A DNA stretch of 64,000 bases. It comes from Chlorops oryzae. Its lineage: Eukaryota; Arthropoda; Insecta; Diptera; Chloropidae. The translations under genes were made by a program, and so were the position numbers. The notes under the pieces are model-generated. The model did no database searches, was not told where the DNA came from, and saw only the letters and a program-made list of their open reading frames with translations. This document shows positions 34,482-47,700 of the stretch, in pieces (within the stretch, counting starts at the first letter, position 1; the number at the start of each line of letters is the position of its first letter). The DNA lies in contig CM035808.1 in NCBI GenBank assembly GCA_020466095.1, positions 13,451,663 to 13,515,662 of the forward strand, in the 5' to 3' direction.

Positions 34482-36285
34482 TCAGTTATATTTCCTAATA
34501 GAAAAAAAAATAACGTGAACACAACGTGAAATCGTACTATACATATGGTGAAATCAGTTAAGTTAAGTCAACATTTAGACACATATACAAGTCGATAAAA
34601 GGGTTTTGTCGCTCAGTGCCGGGTCAGACGACGAAATAAATGTCGCAAAACAATTAGAGAGACGTGCGAAGAAAAGTTTGTAGGATAGCGGTGTATGTAA
34701 GCGGTAGGCAAACACGCAAGGGCAGCTCTACCCCGCCGTCCTACTAACTCGACACACGAGTGAAGAAACGCGCGTTAAAAAAATCTCGTGTATAACAGCA
34801 CTTAGCTAACAATCGGTTCTTCATTTTCTTCCTCACGCAATTCAGATATTTTCGATATATATTTCATACGTGTGACCTTGTACGTAGCATAGAAAACACG
34901 GAGAAGAGAGCTAGCTATTAGTTCCGTTTTATACCGAAAAATAATAAAACGGCAAGTTATGAACAATATGAAACCAATTTGATTTGTGTATAAATATCTT
35001 TGTGTAATACGTGCTAAATTTGTAAAAATATTGAATAAAGAAATTTTAATCAAAATTACACATTTTGTGCTCTAAAAAAGTTTATGCAATAGGTATCAAA
35101 ATAAGGCAATATAGTTTTTATAATTGCATTAAGGGCCCTTTATACGGTCATATATGTTCACGAACTTAGCATGATGCAAAGTGTGTCATAAAAAAACATA
35201 TTGTGTTTACATGGACGAACATGTCATAAAACTTCATTTCGTTCTAAGTTTTAGCGAAAAAATATGGCACGCGCATTAGTTGCAGTACTTATTATCGACG
35301 ATATTTCAGATATATAATGTGTGCATGATGCAGCCATTTACATTATAAAGCTTGTTCGTCACACCGACAGAAAAATCAAAATTTTTTGAAAACCGGCGAG
35401 CATGTTGTACAACTTGCTTTTTTTCCGTTTACACACACATACTTTTCATCATACCCAACAAATCCACGAACATATATGACCGTATAAATCGCCCTTTATG
35501 TACAACTTTCGCTTCAAAATTGCTGTTTTAGGATTTTCCCACTGTTTTCTCGCGTCAAACTGCTAATTTCCAAGGTTTACCTTCCACAATAAAAAATGTC
35601 AAAACAAGTTTGATTAGATATTCGCGGGATATGGTATCGGAAAGTTTTTCTCTCTTCCCCGTGTGTCCCTCGCCATCAAATCAACTTTATCGTCGCTAAT
35701 TTATCGCCGAATACGAAAGGCGACATACAAAATTCAGTGATTACTAAAAAACTCTCGCCTCACTAGCTCATCACGAATTTGGGATGTTGTTCAGTGCTGC
35801 CAACTTAGGGGAATCTCCCTCAAATTTTGGGGAATTTCTTGCACTTTGTAGAGACTCCGGAAGAAACCACTTTAGGTGAATTTTTTAGGTGATCAAGTTT
35901 TTGTTATTGGTTATCATCAGATAAACTGTTTGTGACTATTTATGACACATAAATTTTAGAAATATTGTAATAATCCATTTAGTGAACAATGTATTGCTAG
36001 GTAATGTGTATGCTTTGACTATCAAAAAGAATTTTTCAGCTACCTACACGCAATTGTTTATAAAGCATGAAATTGTAAAATAGAATTCGATGCCTTTTCC
36101 TTGGTTGCATCTTTTAGGGGAGCAACAATCAAATTAAGGGGAATTTTGGGCCTATTTTCAGACATTTAAGGAATATAAAAAAAAAAACTGGCAGCACTGT
36201 TCTATTGTATAATAATACAAATTGTAAGTTCCATTCGTAGAAATAATTCAATAATAAATTCGTTTTCACATTCCAGGTGTGTAAG
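34482..36285. promoter_or_regulatory. Divergent promoter region, tRNase Z / complex I subunit
   Basis: 1.8 kb between head-to-head genes. Contains a MITE (35131-35497). A 5' leader intron of the complex I gene ends at CAG 36274-36276, ten bases before its ATG. No core element is confidently placed. Confidence 0.4.
35131..35497. mobile_element. MITE in the divergent intergenic region
   Basis: About 367 bp with long inverted ends: left CCCTTTATACGGTCATATA then TGTTCACGAAC, right CACGAACATATATGACCG then TATAAATCGCCC. No open frame. The target duplication is not clear. Confidence 0.75.
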
Positions 36286-36510
36286 ATGTCAGCACAAGCA
36301 GCGAGAGGAACCCATGGTCTTCTGAAAAGGGCATGGAATGAAATTCCTGATATCGTTGCCGGTACAGGTTTGGCTATCATTGGACTCGTTTTTGCTGGAG
36401 TTGGACTTTCAAATTATTATGCCAATGATGGTGATAACCGACGCTACAAATCGGGATATGTTGTCATGAGACCAGATGATCCTCGTGTGGCGAAGGTGCA
36501 TAAAGATTAG
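36286..36510 (+). CDS. Probable NADH dehydrogenase (complex I) B9/NDUFA3 subunit
   Basis: 74-residue protein in one coding exon, preceded by a splice acceptor in the 5' leader, so the ATG at 36286 is preferred over any upstream start. An amphipathic N-terminus (LLKRAWNEIPDIV) is followed by one membrane span (GTGLAIIGLVFAGVGLSNYY). A charged tail follows (DGDNRRYKSGYVVMRPDDPR). Size, single span near the N-terminus and the YK..Y.V.RPDDPR tail resemble insect NDUFA3-like accessory subunits of the inner mitochondrial membrane. This is recognition from memory, without alignment; another small inner-membrane subunit is possible. It is tail-to-tail with ZPR1, about 100 bp between stops. Confidence 0.6.
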   Translation: MSAQAARGTHGLLKRAWNEIPDIVAGTGLAIIGLVFAGVGLSNYYANDGDNRRYKSGYVVMRPDDPRVAKVHKD

Positions 36511-36608
36511 GCTTTTAATATTTGTTTGTTGGCTAACATAAATGAATATTTATAAAATTGAAAAATTGATTTAAAAAACATTTTATTTCGTTGTACAATT
36601 GTAATTTC

Positions 36609-38116
36609 TCAACTAGTATAGTTTTCCGTTTTTATATCATTTAGACCAAGCTCTTCGTTCTGGTCAAAGTTTCGCTCGTATTTCTCTACTTTTAGCTTAT
36701 CATCTGGAGTGTCGTCATCCCGTAACGATTGTACATAGCTGTTACCCGCAGGATCATCTAAAACTAAGGTTGCACTTTCCTCATTTGATAGGATTCTCTT
36801 GAACTTATCCAAGAACTCGTCCCAACGTTTTTTAGCACTTTCATCTGCTGAATCTTGAAAAAGAATAGCTTCACCCTCTAGCTGATCCTTCATTGCGTTT
36901 AAGATGCCCTCGATAGTTGTAAAACGTCCGCCCAATGCGCTAGGTCCAACTTCGCATTCCATTTCGGGAATGGACAAACTACACGTTTCCGACTTGAGAA
37001 CATCTCGCGAAAGATCCTCATTATTATCAATGAGTACTTCGAAACGGATTCCCTTCTCCTCGATGCCTCCACCCGACTTAACTTCATTTGTCTTACAACC
37101 GCATTTCTCGCAGACAGTGGCCATAATTACAACTTCCTTAAAGTGGGGGATATTTGTTAGCTTCATATTTGTTTCACAAGGCGATCTACATTCCGGGCAA
37201 AGAGTTTGAAACTGCAATACTTCGCCATGTAACTCTTCAATAGGCCAGGATCCTTCCACTATTGGTCTCAATAAGTGATTATCTTTTTTATTTTCTTTTT
37301 CTTTCTTTTCCTGATCCAATGGTGTGTACAAACCTAAGCAAATCGAATCATAATAATTGTTATTTTTTACATTCGATTTTAGATAATAATTTCAATAAAC
37401 CTAATTACCCAATAAATGGTCCTGTTCCTGAGTGCGAGCAAAATGAGTTGTCTTCAATTCCGGATCAATGGCAGGTGCTTTTGTGTTCTCAATAAAACTA
37501 TTACCAGAGATATCTTCAAGAATAACTGTAAAATTCTTTGACGCTGTCTTCAGCTCCTCTAACCGTTTAATATAGTTAGCGATAGAAGCAGCTGTATCAG
37601 GATGCTCTATGCGACGTTTCTCCTGATCCTGTAACAATGCCCGAATCGTTCTATCCAATAAGCCCTCTACTGTCGTCACATCTGCTTTTTGAGATTGCGA
37701 AGGTATTTCCAATTCAACTTCCGGGAAGAAATAAAATAAAAAAAAAATTATTTTCAATGCAAATTAAACTAATTGTTCCTTAAAACCAAGAATATACCTT
37801 CGGGTATCAAAATTCGAGTATAATCCGACCGAACTACGCGCCTATTTAAGTCTTCCGGCTTTTTGACATTCAATTCGATGGAAATACCTTTCTTTTGTAT
37901 TTCAGATGCTGATTGGATCACATTGTTTTCGAAGCCGCAATGGTCACATTTAAAAGACATCAATACTACCTCCTTGAAAAATGGGATTTTCGTTAAAAGA
38001 AGACAAGTTTTTCCGCTATTAAAGCATGACATGCACGCAGACTCAATTTCGGTAGCTTCCGGTTCATCTTTGATGTCAGTGAAAAGAGGTTTGTTGCTTT
38101 CGTTGGATGCATCCAT
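36609..38116 (-). CDS. Zpr1: Zinc-finger protein ZPR1
   Basis: ZPR1, an essential eukaryotic protein that binds eEF1A and links growth-factor signalling to nuclear functions; it also associates with SMN in animals. Exons 38116-37798, 37717-37409 and 37333-36609 join in phase (80-bp and 75-bp introns) into 450 residues. Two tandem modules are complete. The first has CMSCFNSGKT...KIPFFKEVVLMSFKCDHCG, then IPEVELEIPSQSQ, VTTVEG and EDISGNSFIE. The second has CPECRSPC...NIPHFKEVVIMATVCEKCG, then TNEVKSGGG, FTTIEG, LDDPAGNSYVQ and FDQNEELGLND near the end. Both C4 zinc fingers keep all cysteines. The start MDASNE is chosen over an in-frame upstream ATG because family N-termini are short. A minus-strand AATAAA lies at 36587-36582. 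Confidence 0.95.
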
Positions 38117-38613
38117 GGTCTGAAATTTATTTGAAGATCTGAATGATGATTTATTTACTTCGCCACAATCAAAAACCTCGTTCAAATGTTCTAGAACGGT
38201 ATAAAAGCATCGAACGTCGTCAGGTATTTCCGTTTGGTCGAATTTCTGCTTTGCAACGTCACTTTAGTGTGAAAATTTTAAAAGCACTGAAATTTAAGTT
38301 TAATTAAATTCGATCTATACTCCTTCACTTGCTTAGTGTGGTTTCAGACAGGCCTATTTTCGGACGATTTTTGTCACCGATTTTCTTTCGTTTTACTGTC
38401 CGATCGGCGAATTATTTTAGACGATTTTAATTTAACGAATTTTATTGAAGTGCTTTTTCTGCTTTTTTCTTTTGACATTCTGGTCTACTGTTTTCAAAAA
38501 GCTCAACGATTTACCTTTGTTTAAATGAATTCAAAACCAAAAAAGAATATTTTAACTTTAAAAATTCTTTATTTTCATTTAACGACCCTCTTCTTGTCAA
38601 ACTAAAACGAATA
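38117..38613. other. 5' region of ZPR1
   Basis: Upstream of the ZPR1 start on the minus strand. TATAAAAG on the minus-strand reading falls near 38196-38205 region as GGTATAAAAGC on the plus strand, so polarity is ambiguous. No gene. Confidence 0.3.
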
Positions 38614-38931
38614 CACCTAAGTCTGTTTTTACACGGTAGATTGGTTCCAGAAGAAGCCGTGTAAAAAAAAACCGTGTAAAAAAGACATTGATCGTATACA
38701 AAAATGGGTGATTTGTCGATGGTTTCAGACTTTTTTCTTTCATAAATACTTTTTTGTGATATGAACATACTTCGCAAAAATTAAATTTGACAAAAAAAAA
38801 TTAAGTACATAAAATTTCAAATCGTGCTAAATGGAATAAAATCGTGTAAAAAAATTAAAAATATTCAATTTTCAAACCGTGTTATATCAAAACCGTGTAA
38901 AAAAAAGACCGTGTAAAAACAGACTTAGGTG
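38614..38931. mobile_element. TA-flanked MITE
   Basis: 318 bp, opening CACCTAAGTCTGTTTTTAC and closing GTAAAAACAGACTTAGGTG, with TA on both sides. The inside repeats ACCGTGTAAAA several times. Tc1/mariner-type target. Confidence 0.8.
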
Positions 38932-38933
38932 TA

Positions 38934-39680
38934 CTGCCACATTTCCCTTTTTATGAAAATCTCGAAAAGCCACAATTACTATTGTTGTAATATATTAAAA
39001 TAGTATTAAGCATATAATTTTTTATTAGAGAAGAATATATTTTATTACTTTTGAGCATGTTCCGAACTGATTTACAAGCGTTTGTTATTTATTTCTTGAG
39101 AAATTGCGGAAATATTTTTTTCAACTTTTCCCCAATGGGTGCAAATTACAACATTGCCTCTTCTGTGCTCTTATGTTTTCTTATGTCTTCACTGACTACT
39201 CAAAAAGGGCTTATATTATTTTATGTTATCTTATGTTATGCCGTCTTATGCCATAAATGATTGCAGCTTAATAAAGAAATATCAAAAATCGTTATAAAAT
39301 CGTTGGTACGAACGATTTGGACTCGCTCCCCTCCATCATCCTTCTTTAAACTATAATAAAAAATATGCCCGAAAATCGGCACATCTGGAGGCACACTTAA
39401 ACACTTTTTTGAAATGCACTTTTTTCAAAAACATTTGAGGCTTGAAATTACTTTTCGTGGTTTATTGATGGTTTTTATGAGAATGTATTGGAATTGATTA
39501 TAATTAAGGGCTCAATGCTCTAAAGCAGCAAGTAAAATTGCTATACCAAACAAATCTAAAAAAAACGAAGAAGTACTTTCGGCTTACTTTCACTACGTGA
39601 ATGCATACACTAATTACAAGTAATTAGACTTAAGGGTTTGCATTTAAATTGGTAGCCCGAAGTCGTTTTACTTCACAATA
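38934..39680. other. Spacer without recognised gene
   Basis: AT-rich. Contains a short TTATGTTATC-type repetition near 39215-39245. Nothing else seen. Confidence 0.4.
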
Positions 39681-39684
39681 TTAA

Positions 39685-40328
39685 GGTACTTTTAAAGGTG
39701 CTCTCACACAATATGTATCGAGCAATATGACCTGTCAAATTTCATTCCGTATTCCTGTCAAAATTGGTTTGGAACATGCATTGTCTTTTTTGCACTCACA
39801 CGACACATATATGTCATGTCGATTAATTCTTTTGTTTTAAAATAATCAATTAATTAAAAAGCAAACTATATTTACCTTTGCCGACTCCATTTCGCGCAAT
39901 TTTTATTTTTAAACGAAAACAGCTGTTTTCGCGTGTGCACACATACGATTATCAAATTAGTTTGAAAATCGAATAAAGGAAGATGCACAGCCATGTGGCT
40001 CAGTCATATGTATCGACATTCTTGCATTCACACGACATGCCAGCTTCGCTTGTGGCATATTTGACAGGTCACATTGCTCCATACATATTGTGTGAGAGCA
40101 CCTTAAACGATGTGTTTTTTGCATGTGTACTGTCAAATAGATCCGTTCATTTTTCCAGATGTAAACATATGAAACTAGAACGCGTTCAATTTCTTTGCGT
40201 TTACATATGGCACGGCACTGTGGAGAGAACCTTTGTAAAGCATTGGTTGCTTTTAGACGCCATGTTCAATTTCCAATAAGAATAATTTGACAGTACACAT
40301 GGGAAAAAAATATCGTTTAAAAGTACCT
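39685..40328. mobile_element. TTAA-flanked MITE, host of a nested MITE
   Basis: The outer element opens GGTACTTTTAA...ACGATGTG and closes AATATCGTTTAAAAGTACC, with TTAA at 39681-39684 and 40329-40332. Its left inverted repeat is split by the inner element at 39696-40102. When rejoined, the left repeat pairs with the right one through CGATGTG..TGTGTACTGTCAAAT. Confidence 0.75.
39696..40102. mobile_element. Nested TTAA-type MITE
   Basis: About 407 bp with inverted ends: left GGTGCTCTCACACAATATGT, right ACATATTGTGTGAGAGCACC. Flanked by TTAA(A) on both sides, 39692-39695 and 40103-40106. It lies in the terminal repeat of the element at 39685-40328. Confidence 0.8.
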
Positions 40329-40762
40329 TTAATGACCATTGTCATTTTTTGACCGAATTAAGAAGTATTGAGTGCCCAGGGTTGCATGCGACTTTCCGGC
40401 CTTACTTCGCCAGAGAAATGAACATGTCAACATTTTATGCAAAGTAAATGTAGCTCATATACTTATTTTCGTTTAATGTGCAAGTATTTACTGCATATCT
40501 GGGGTATAGCGAAAGTGAAGTATATACTTCCAAGTGATATTCGTTTTTTTTTTTTTGCATATTTTTCATGTGTGCACATTACTTCCTGCCTGCGTATAGC
40601 TCAAAATGTTGAAATTTCGCTCATGCAGTGTTGATTTTTACTTGTCGCAGTGTTCTATTTTTAAAGCCATAAACTTCCAATATATATTCCACTGTCCTTC
40701 AAACGACATTGGGCTTGTACTTCCAATGCTTTCCAACCAGCCGCCATGAAGCTTCCAACATT

Positions 40763-40768
40763 TCAGTT
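40763..40768 (+). promoter_or_regulatory. Possible initiator (TCAGTT) of GAPDH
   Basis: Matches the insect initiator consensus TCAGTY, 95 bp before the ATG. Weak evidence on its own, and an upstream leader intron is possible. Confidence 0.3.
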
Positions 40769-40800
40769 GAACGGAAATTTTCGTCAGCAACGGTAGTTGA

Positions 40801-41856
<1,056 letters not shown>

Positions 41857-43072
41857 AGCGCTAAAATTGCAATTCATTATAACAACATAAACGCCGACAA
41901 CATCGATACAACAAGAACAACAACAACAACAACAACCAAAAAGAAATCACATCAAGTAGGCATGAACAAACTATGGTAAAACTATAGAGTTTCAGCATTT
42001 AATCGGCGATATTGCGATTGTATTGAAATTATAATTTATATCAACTGTAAACTGCGAAAAAAATAAGCTTAAATATATTCATAGATACATAGTGACGTTC
42101 CTTATATTATCACGTCGTTAAAAATAAAACGAATTCGAATTTAAAATTCAATTGTAATATTCATTGGGAAATCTAAAGGCTTCTTATGTAAGGAATTTGC
42201 TTGAACATTTCTCTAATTGCATAACTCCTTTAGCGATGTGTTTCTTTTTGTTTTTTATTTGGAATGTTTCGATTTGAACGAATTCAACTGTTCATGTATC
42301 TTAAAAACTGTCTCTTTGATCATGCATGATTATACTTGTTGTTAAACTTGAACGAAATAAAATTCAAATTCTGAACTTTGTAGTTTTAAAAACACAAAAA
42401 CATTGCATTTTATCTCACAGATATGAGGGTGTAAATACATTATCTAAAAGAATTATCTAATACGACGGGAGATTGTGTGTAGTTCTATGGATTATTGCGC
42501 GGCTGCCAACAACAGCAAGCAGATTTGCTTATATTTCGTCGTCAATTGGGTATGTTTTTATTTGGAAGATTTCATATGTAGATTGTAAATTGCGAGTGCT
42601 ATTTTCAAAGAGGAGTACTATTAACCTAGGTCATAAACAATCATAATTGGGACTGGAAGGGATCAGTGAAATGTTAAGCGAAAAAGACTATCAACATCAA
42701 TGTCAAATTTACAGTAGTCCGTCCATATAGAATATTTATGGTGACTTCTGACGCGTAAGATTTTCATGTTTCATGAAAAAGAAATTGCAATTGAGAGGTT
42801 AAGTTTGTTTTATACCCTTTTAGAATAACCTAAGTTTTGAATAAAAATGTTTCAAAAGAAAACGGTGAAATTTAAAACAGGAAATCTACATATATTTTCC
42901 AATTATTTCCATTGGACAAAAAAAACTTCGGCAATTTCGCAACTCAAGCGCATATTTTTGTTTGCCGGTTCGGTATCGATTTTGCAAGTGCTTCCAGAAA
43001 TTGAGAGCCAGCGAGAGAGAAATTTCGCAATTTTCCAGTCTTTTGCGCTCATAGTCCGTGTTTAGATTAAGA
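41857..43072. other. GAPDH 3' region and spacer
   Basis: Begins with an (ACA)n run near 41907-41935, then AT-rich 3' UTR with alternative poly(A) signals. No further gene seen. Confidence 0.5.
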
Positions 43073-43161
43073 GAGACACTGGAAGGAAACACATGAGAGT
43101 GACAGAGACGAAAGACATTCCATCTCCGTCACTCTCATATGTTTCCTTCCAGTGTCTCGCG
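43073..43161. repeat. Short perfect-like hairpin
   Basis: Arms of about 38 bp: GAGACACTGGAAGGAAACA at the left and TGTTTCCTTCCAGTGTCTC at the right, separated by about 11 bp. Possibly a tiny MITE or fold-back remnant. Confidence 0.7.
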
Positions 43162-43315
43162 TTTTGTCTCCCTGGGACAAGCGAACAAGCCCACGCTAGA
43201 GGCACGGTTGCCACTTATGGTGCAATTGTACAAAACTGGCGAATTCTCTTTTGTTTGGTACATTGGTATACAATTTGTCAAATTGATAAATTTTTCGGCT
43301 GGTTGAAAATCGCTC

Positions 43316-43572
43316 ACATATCGCACCTCCTCTTCTAAAGTGACACAACTCAAAATTTTTGAATTTTGAGTTATGATGTGGATCTTGTTCCTAAGTCACC
43401 TGTCTACCTGCAGGAAAAATTCCATTCCGTTTTTCCTATTATAAAAGGCCGAAAAAAAGCCGTAATGCCTTTCGTCTTGCTTTGATTGACACTGCGATGC
43501 ATTTTGTTTTTTGCGTTTTCTGAAAAATGAGAAATTTTGAGTTGTGTCACCTTAGAAGAGGAGGTGCGATAT
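43316..43572. mobile_element. MITE with 38-bp inverted ends
   Basis: About 257 bp. Left CATATCGCACCTCCTCTTCT, right AGAAGAGGAGGTGCGATATG, extending inward through GTGACACAACTCAAAA. No open frame. Target duplication not resolved. Confidence 0.8.
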
Positions 43573-44726
43573 GTTATGTTATGTACTATTTAAACTTGGG
43601 TATAGCTGCATCAGTGATTGAACTCACAGTGGGGGGCGGCTGTTCTCGTGAAAATATATTTCTATGAAAACAATGAAAAATGCAAAGATAAATTTTAGCA
43701 AGCATGAATAATATAAATAAATAAAGAAATTAGAATTCGCCACAAATAAGTAATTATGCAATACATATGTACTTTCAAAAGAGATGTGGATAGAGGGCCA
43801 ACAATTAGTTAAGGGAATTTTGGTTTGACTTGAATTTTATATGGAGTTAAACTAGTCTTTAATAGTTAGAACTTTGGGAAAATTATTATAGTTGTTGGAG
43901 TTAATCCGATTACTAGTAAGGGTAGAAAAAATCACTAAAAATAACGAAAAATATAAATGGTAGTAAAATTCTCCAACTCATTTCAAAATGTCCTTAAGGT
44001 TTTTGTTTTATGGTTTAAAATTCATAAAAAATATTTTATTTTGAAAGAGCTTTCTTCGTATTTATTGGCAATAAAAATGAAATAAAAGAAAATTTAAATA
44101 AATTAAGGGAAAAAATTTTACAAAAAATGATTTTTTGGGCATTGGTCAAAAATTTCAAAAACATTTTCCGGACACATTAATTTTAGCACAAGGGGAATTT
44201 TCCATAGATTTTAATGCAAATTTTTAATTTTTAGGCCATTTTTCCCAGAGCCCTAGTAAGAGGGCTCGCGAATCAGCTTTTATGCCACTTTGGACAAAAA
44301 CAATTTTTTCGCCCCTATGATAGCACTAATGAATTGCTGTTTTCGCCGCTTCTCACAGAGTCACTCTGGGAATTTGCACGACTTGCTATAAGTCGGGTCT
44401 TACCTAGTAATAATTATATCTTTAAGAAGAAAATTGCAATTTTTATTCAGGCCTAAGATGAATTGTATACTTGTAAACTCACCACATGTTTCCTTTTAAA
44501 CATCTTCGGCATTCAAAATATTGAAATGATTCATCCTCATATGTTCCAGAAATTCAATTAAATTTAAACGTATAAGTTTTTATTCGTTCCAAACGATTAA
44601 CATTTTCAAAAAACTAAAAATAAAAAACTTAAATGCCTCTTTCAACGGCTTAGAAACATAAAAGAAATTCTAAAGTACTTGTAGGTAATATAAAAATTTG
44701 TTGCTGTTACAGCTGGTTAACACAAA
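43573..44726. other. Spacer and 3' region of the SoYb-like gene
   Basis: AT-rich. A minus-strand AATAAA at 44583-44578 could end the SoYb-like transcript. No other gene. Confidence 0.45.
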
Positions 44727-47700
44727 TTAAATCATTTCTGAACCCAATGGATCATTAAAGTCTTCCCTATTAACTATAGGATTAAATGTTCCATAAACAT
44801 CGTATTCATTATCAGAGTCAATAGAATTGTCATCGCTATCGTTCGTGGATCTCAAGTTGGAGTTCAAAGCGTTACTCATAAATTGTTTTGGTAGAAAGCT
44901 CTCCATTTCTTTTGTATTTATCATATTAAAATTGTATGTAAGCCAAGGCATTTTTTCTTCGTGTTTAACAAGTCTTGGCCACATAATATAAAGGCTTTTA
45001 ACAAGACGAACCGCAACGTTTAATCCACGGATCTCATGAGTAACAAATTTCGGCTCGACGGTGCCTAAAAAATTTAAAGTCAAAACTTGTTGCTTTCCGT
45101 TAACATAGGCACTAAAATGAAGATAGCTCTCTGTTACTTTCAAATAATAATCATCAACTTCAATATTGGGCGCATGAATCGAAAGAATTATTAGATAATT
45201 GGTTTGATACCAAACAGTTGGTGGACGTTCATGTAAAAAGAACAGTCTTGGAATTAATGGAATTTCTGTTTTCTTTTGCAATTGCTGAATATTTTTTTCT
45301 TCCCCATGATTTTTATTATTTTTCAAAGGTTCGATTTCTTTCTTTTGCAATTCATTTGAATGCTGAATATGTTTTTCGTTCTCATGACTTTTTTGACTTT
45401 TTTTCAAAAGATCGATTTCTTTAAGTTGATGTTTTTCATCTCTTTTTTTCGATTCTTCATTGATGGCAATGGCCGCTTTAAAAAAGTTATCCGTGTAACG
45501 TTTAAACATTTTCAAATTTTGAGCGTCAGTTTCATTGTTTACTTTGTATTCTTCTGCGTCCATTGCGATGGAGCGTTGAATACACTTAACGAATTCATTA
45601 AAATCACAAACTGCAGGCAATTCAGATTCGGATTTTGGGCTTGTTTTTTGGGTCGCTTGCGGTAAGCGTTGTAACGGATTTTTCCTTACTGGATTGCTCA
45701 TTGATTATCTTCTCCTCCGGTTTTTCCTGCAAACCGTCATCGCAGTCAGAGTGGCTTTGTTTCGAATCTAAGGACTAAAAACAAATTTATTAAAAGTTGT
45801 ATTATATATTTTTTGTAAATGTTATAGGTAGGTATATAGGTATTATTAATATTATATAATAATATATTTATAAATTGATTTAAAAAGGCTTTTTTGAATT
45901 CTAATGTTTCTTTATATTCGTTGTTGGTTTAGATAAATACACCAATGATACGCTTTAAGATCACTAGAATCCATTAACTACAGTCAAACTTCCATAGCTC
46001 GAACCACCATTATCCAAAGAAATAGTTCGAGTTATCGATATTTCGAAGTTAGGGAAACGAAATATGTATAAAAAATATTCGCTATTGCCACCCAATTCAG
46101 TTGGAGTTGTAGAAAATTCGAGTTGTAGAAGTTCTAGTTATGAAAGTTTGACTGGAGTTGTAAGGGAAAGCTTTTTGATATCCTCTTTTCCAATTAAGAT
46201 CAGTACGGCTTTTAAAAAAATCAGAAATGTGCAAATAAACTTCTTAGAGTAAAATTTTTTTTTTTTGTGGGTTTTTAAAATATTAAAAACACAATGCAAA
46301 GGAAGAGTTTGTAATGTTATAAGAGTCCATCATACAGATCATAGTATTCAATTCGCTTTAAAGAATCTCAAAACGTTAACTCTGCCTATCAATGATTAAA
46401 TCTATTATGGATATCAACTTAATCTAAGAAATACATATTTAATTCATTATGCATATATACCTGATTTTGATTGCTTCCCGGTTCCACCTCATCTTTTTCT
46501 TCTGTTTGAACTACGCCATTATCTGGTTCATTGGAGTTGTTCGATATGTTGCAGATATTAGTTTTGTCCAATATAAAACCAAATCCATGTTCTTCAATTA
46601 AACTGCATATTCTCGATACTATGGTTTCATCTTTGATGCCATAATTTTTCTTAATTAAATTCTTTCTTACGCTATCTTTATAGATTAATGTTTTTAAAGT
46701 TGATAAGTCCTCCATAATTATGACATTTTCAACATAAATAGCTCCAGATAATGAAAAATTTATGCTGGCATATAAAACCTCGTTATCGTGCAGATTATCC
46801 TTTATTAGATTCTTAACGAGATTTGTTGCATCTGGATTCCAAACACGCTCATTGCCGCATGGTCTTACACCAAGAAGGTGTATATCAACGGACTGTGCTG
46901 GAAAGTCTCGAAATTGATCGTGACAAACGAAAACTTCATCGGATTCAGCATGAACTACTTCTCCAATATCGATTAATTTCAATTTAATTTGCTCGCTTTT
47001 TATAACATTCAATTTTGTTTCTTTTGCTTCAAGAACGCGAGCCCTAAAGAATGTATTTTTCCTTTGGTAGACACATAAGTCATTTACCTTAACTGGCCAA
47101 TGCATTTGCAAATTATTGGGATCTAGATAGTAAAAATTATTGAACCGTATTGAAAAACTTGAGGCTTCATCCGATTTTCGTACAATACGCCATTTGGATG
47201 TAGCCGTTGCGCGATACTTTAATAGGTGGGCTGAGAAATGTGTTGGTGAAAAAACCTTTAAAAAAAAAAGAATATCGATTTTTGTATACTGGGTAGGGTA
47301 CGTGAAGGCAATCGGAAATACTTACATTCAAGACTTTAAAATGTATATCTCCATACTGATCTAACTTCATGTTATCTTCTTTAATATCGGCTTCGTGAAG
47401 AACATGTCTGCCCTCACAACGCGTGTTCAGGCAATCACCAAATTCGAACAGAGCACTGCAAAGTTGTGTGCTGTCTCCACAACGTTTGGTTTCACGTTGC
47501 TGTTGAATACTTTTCGATAGTTTCAAAACCTCCGGAGGAATACAATTTATTTGATTATGATTTTGCAAGAACTCAATTAGACGTGGAATTTCGTTGTTAT
47601 TATCTTCATCTAACAAAACGAGCGATGTTGCGCGCTTTTCCAACGGCGGTCTATCAAAGCCTTTCACTATGAGATTCTCGTAGATTTTTATGAGCGATAT

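Noticed and set aside
45623..45701. Apparent separate start (MSNPVRKNPLQRL) of the CS-domain exon
   Set aside because: A GTAAGG donor at 45689 and a CTGCAG acceptor ending at 45611 remove this stretch and join the upstream frame in phase, so it is intron.
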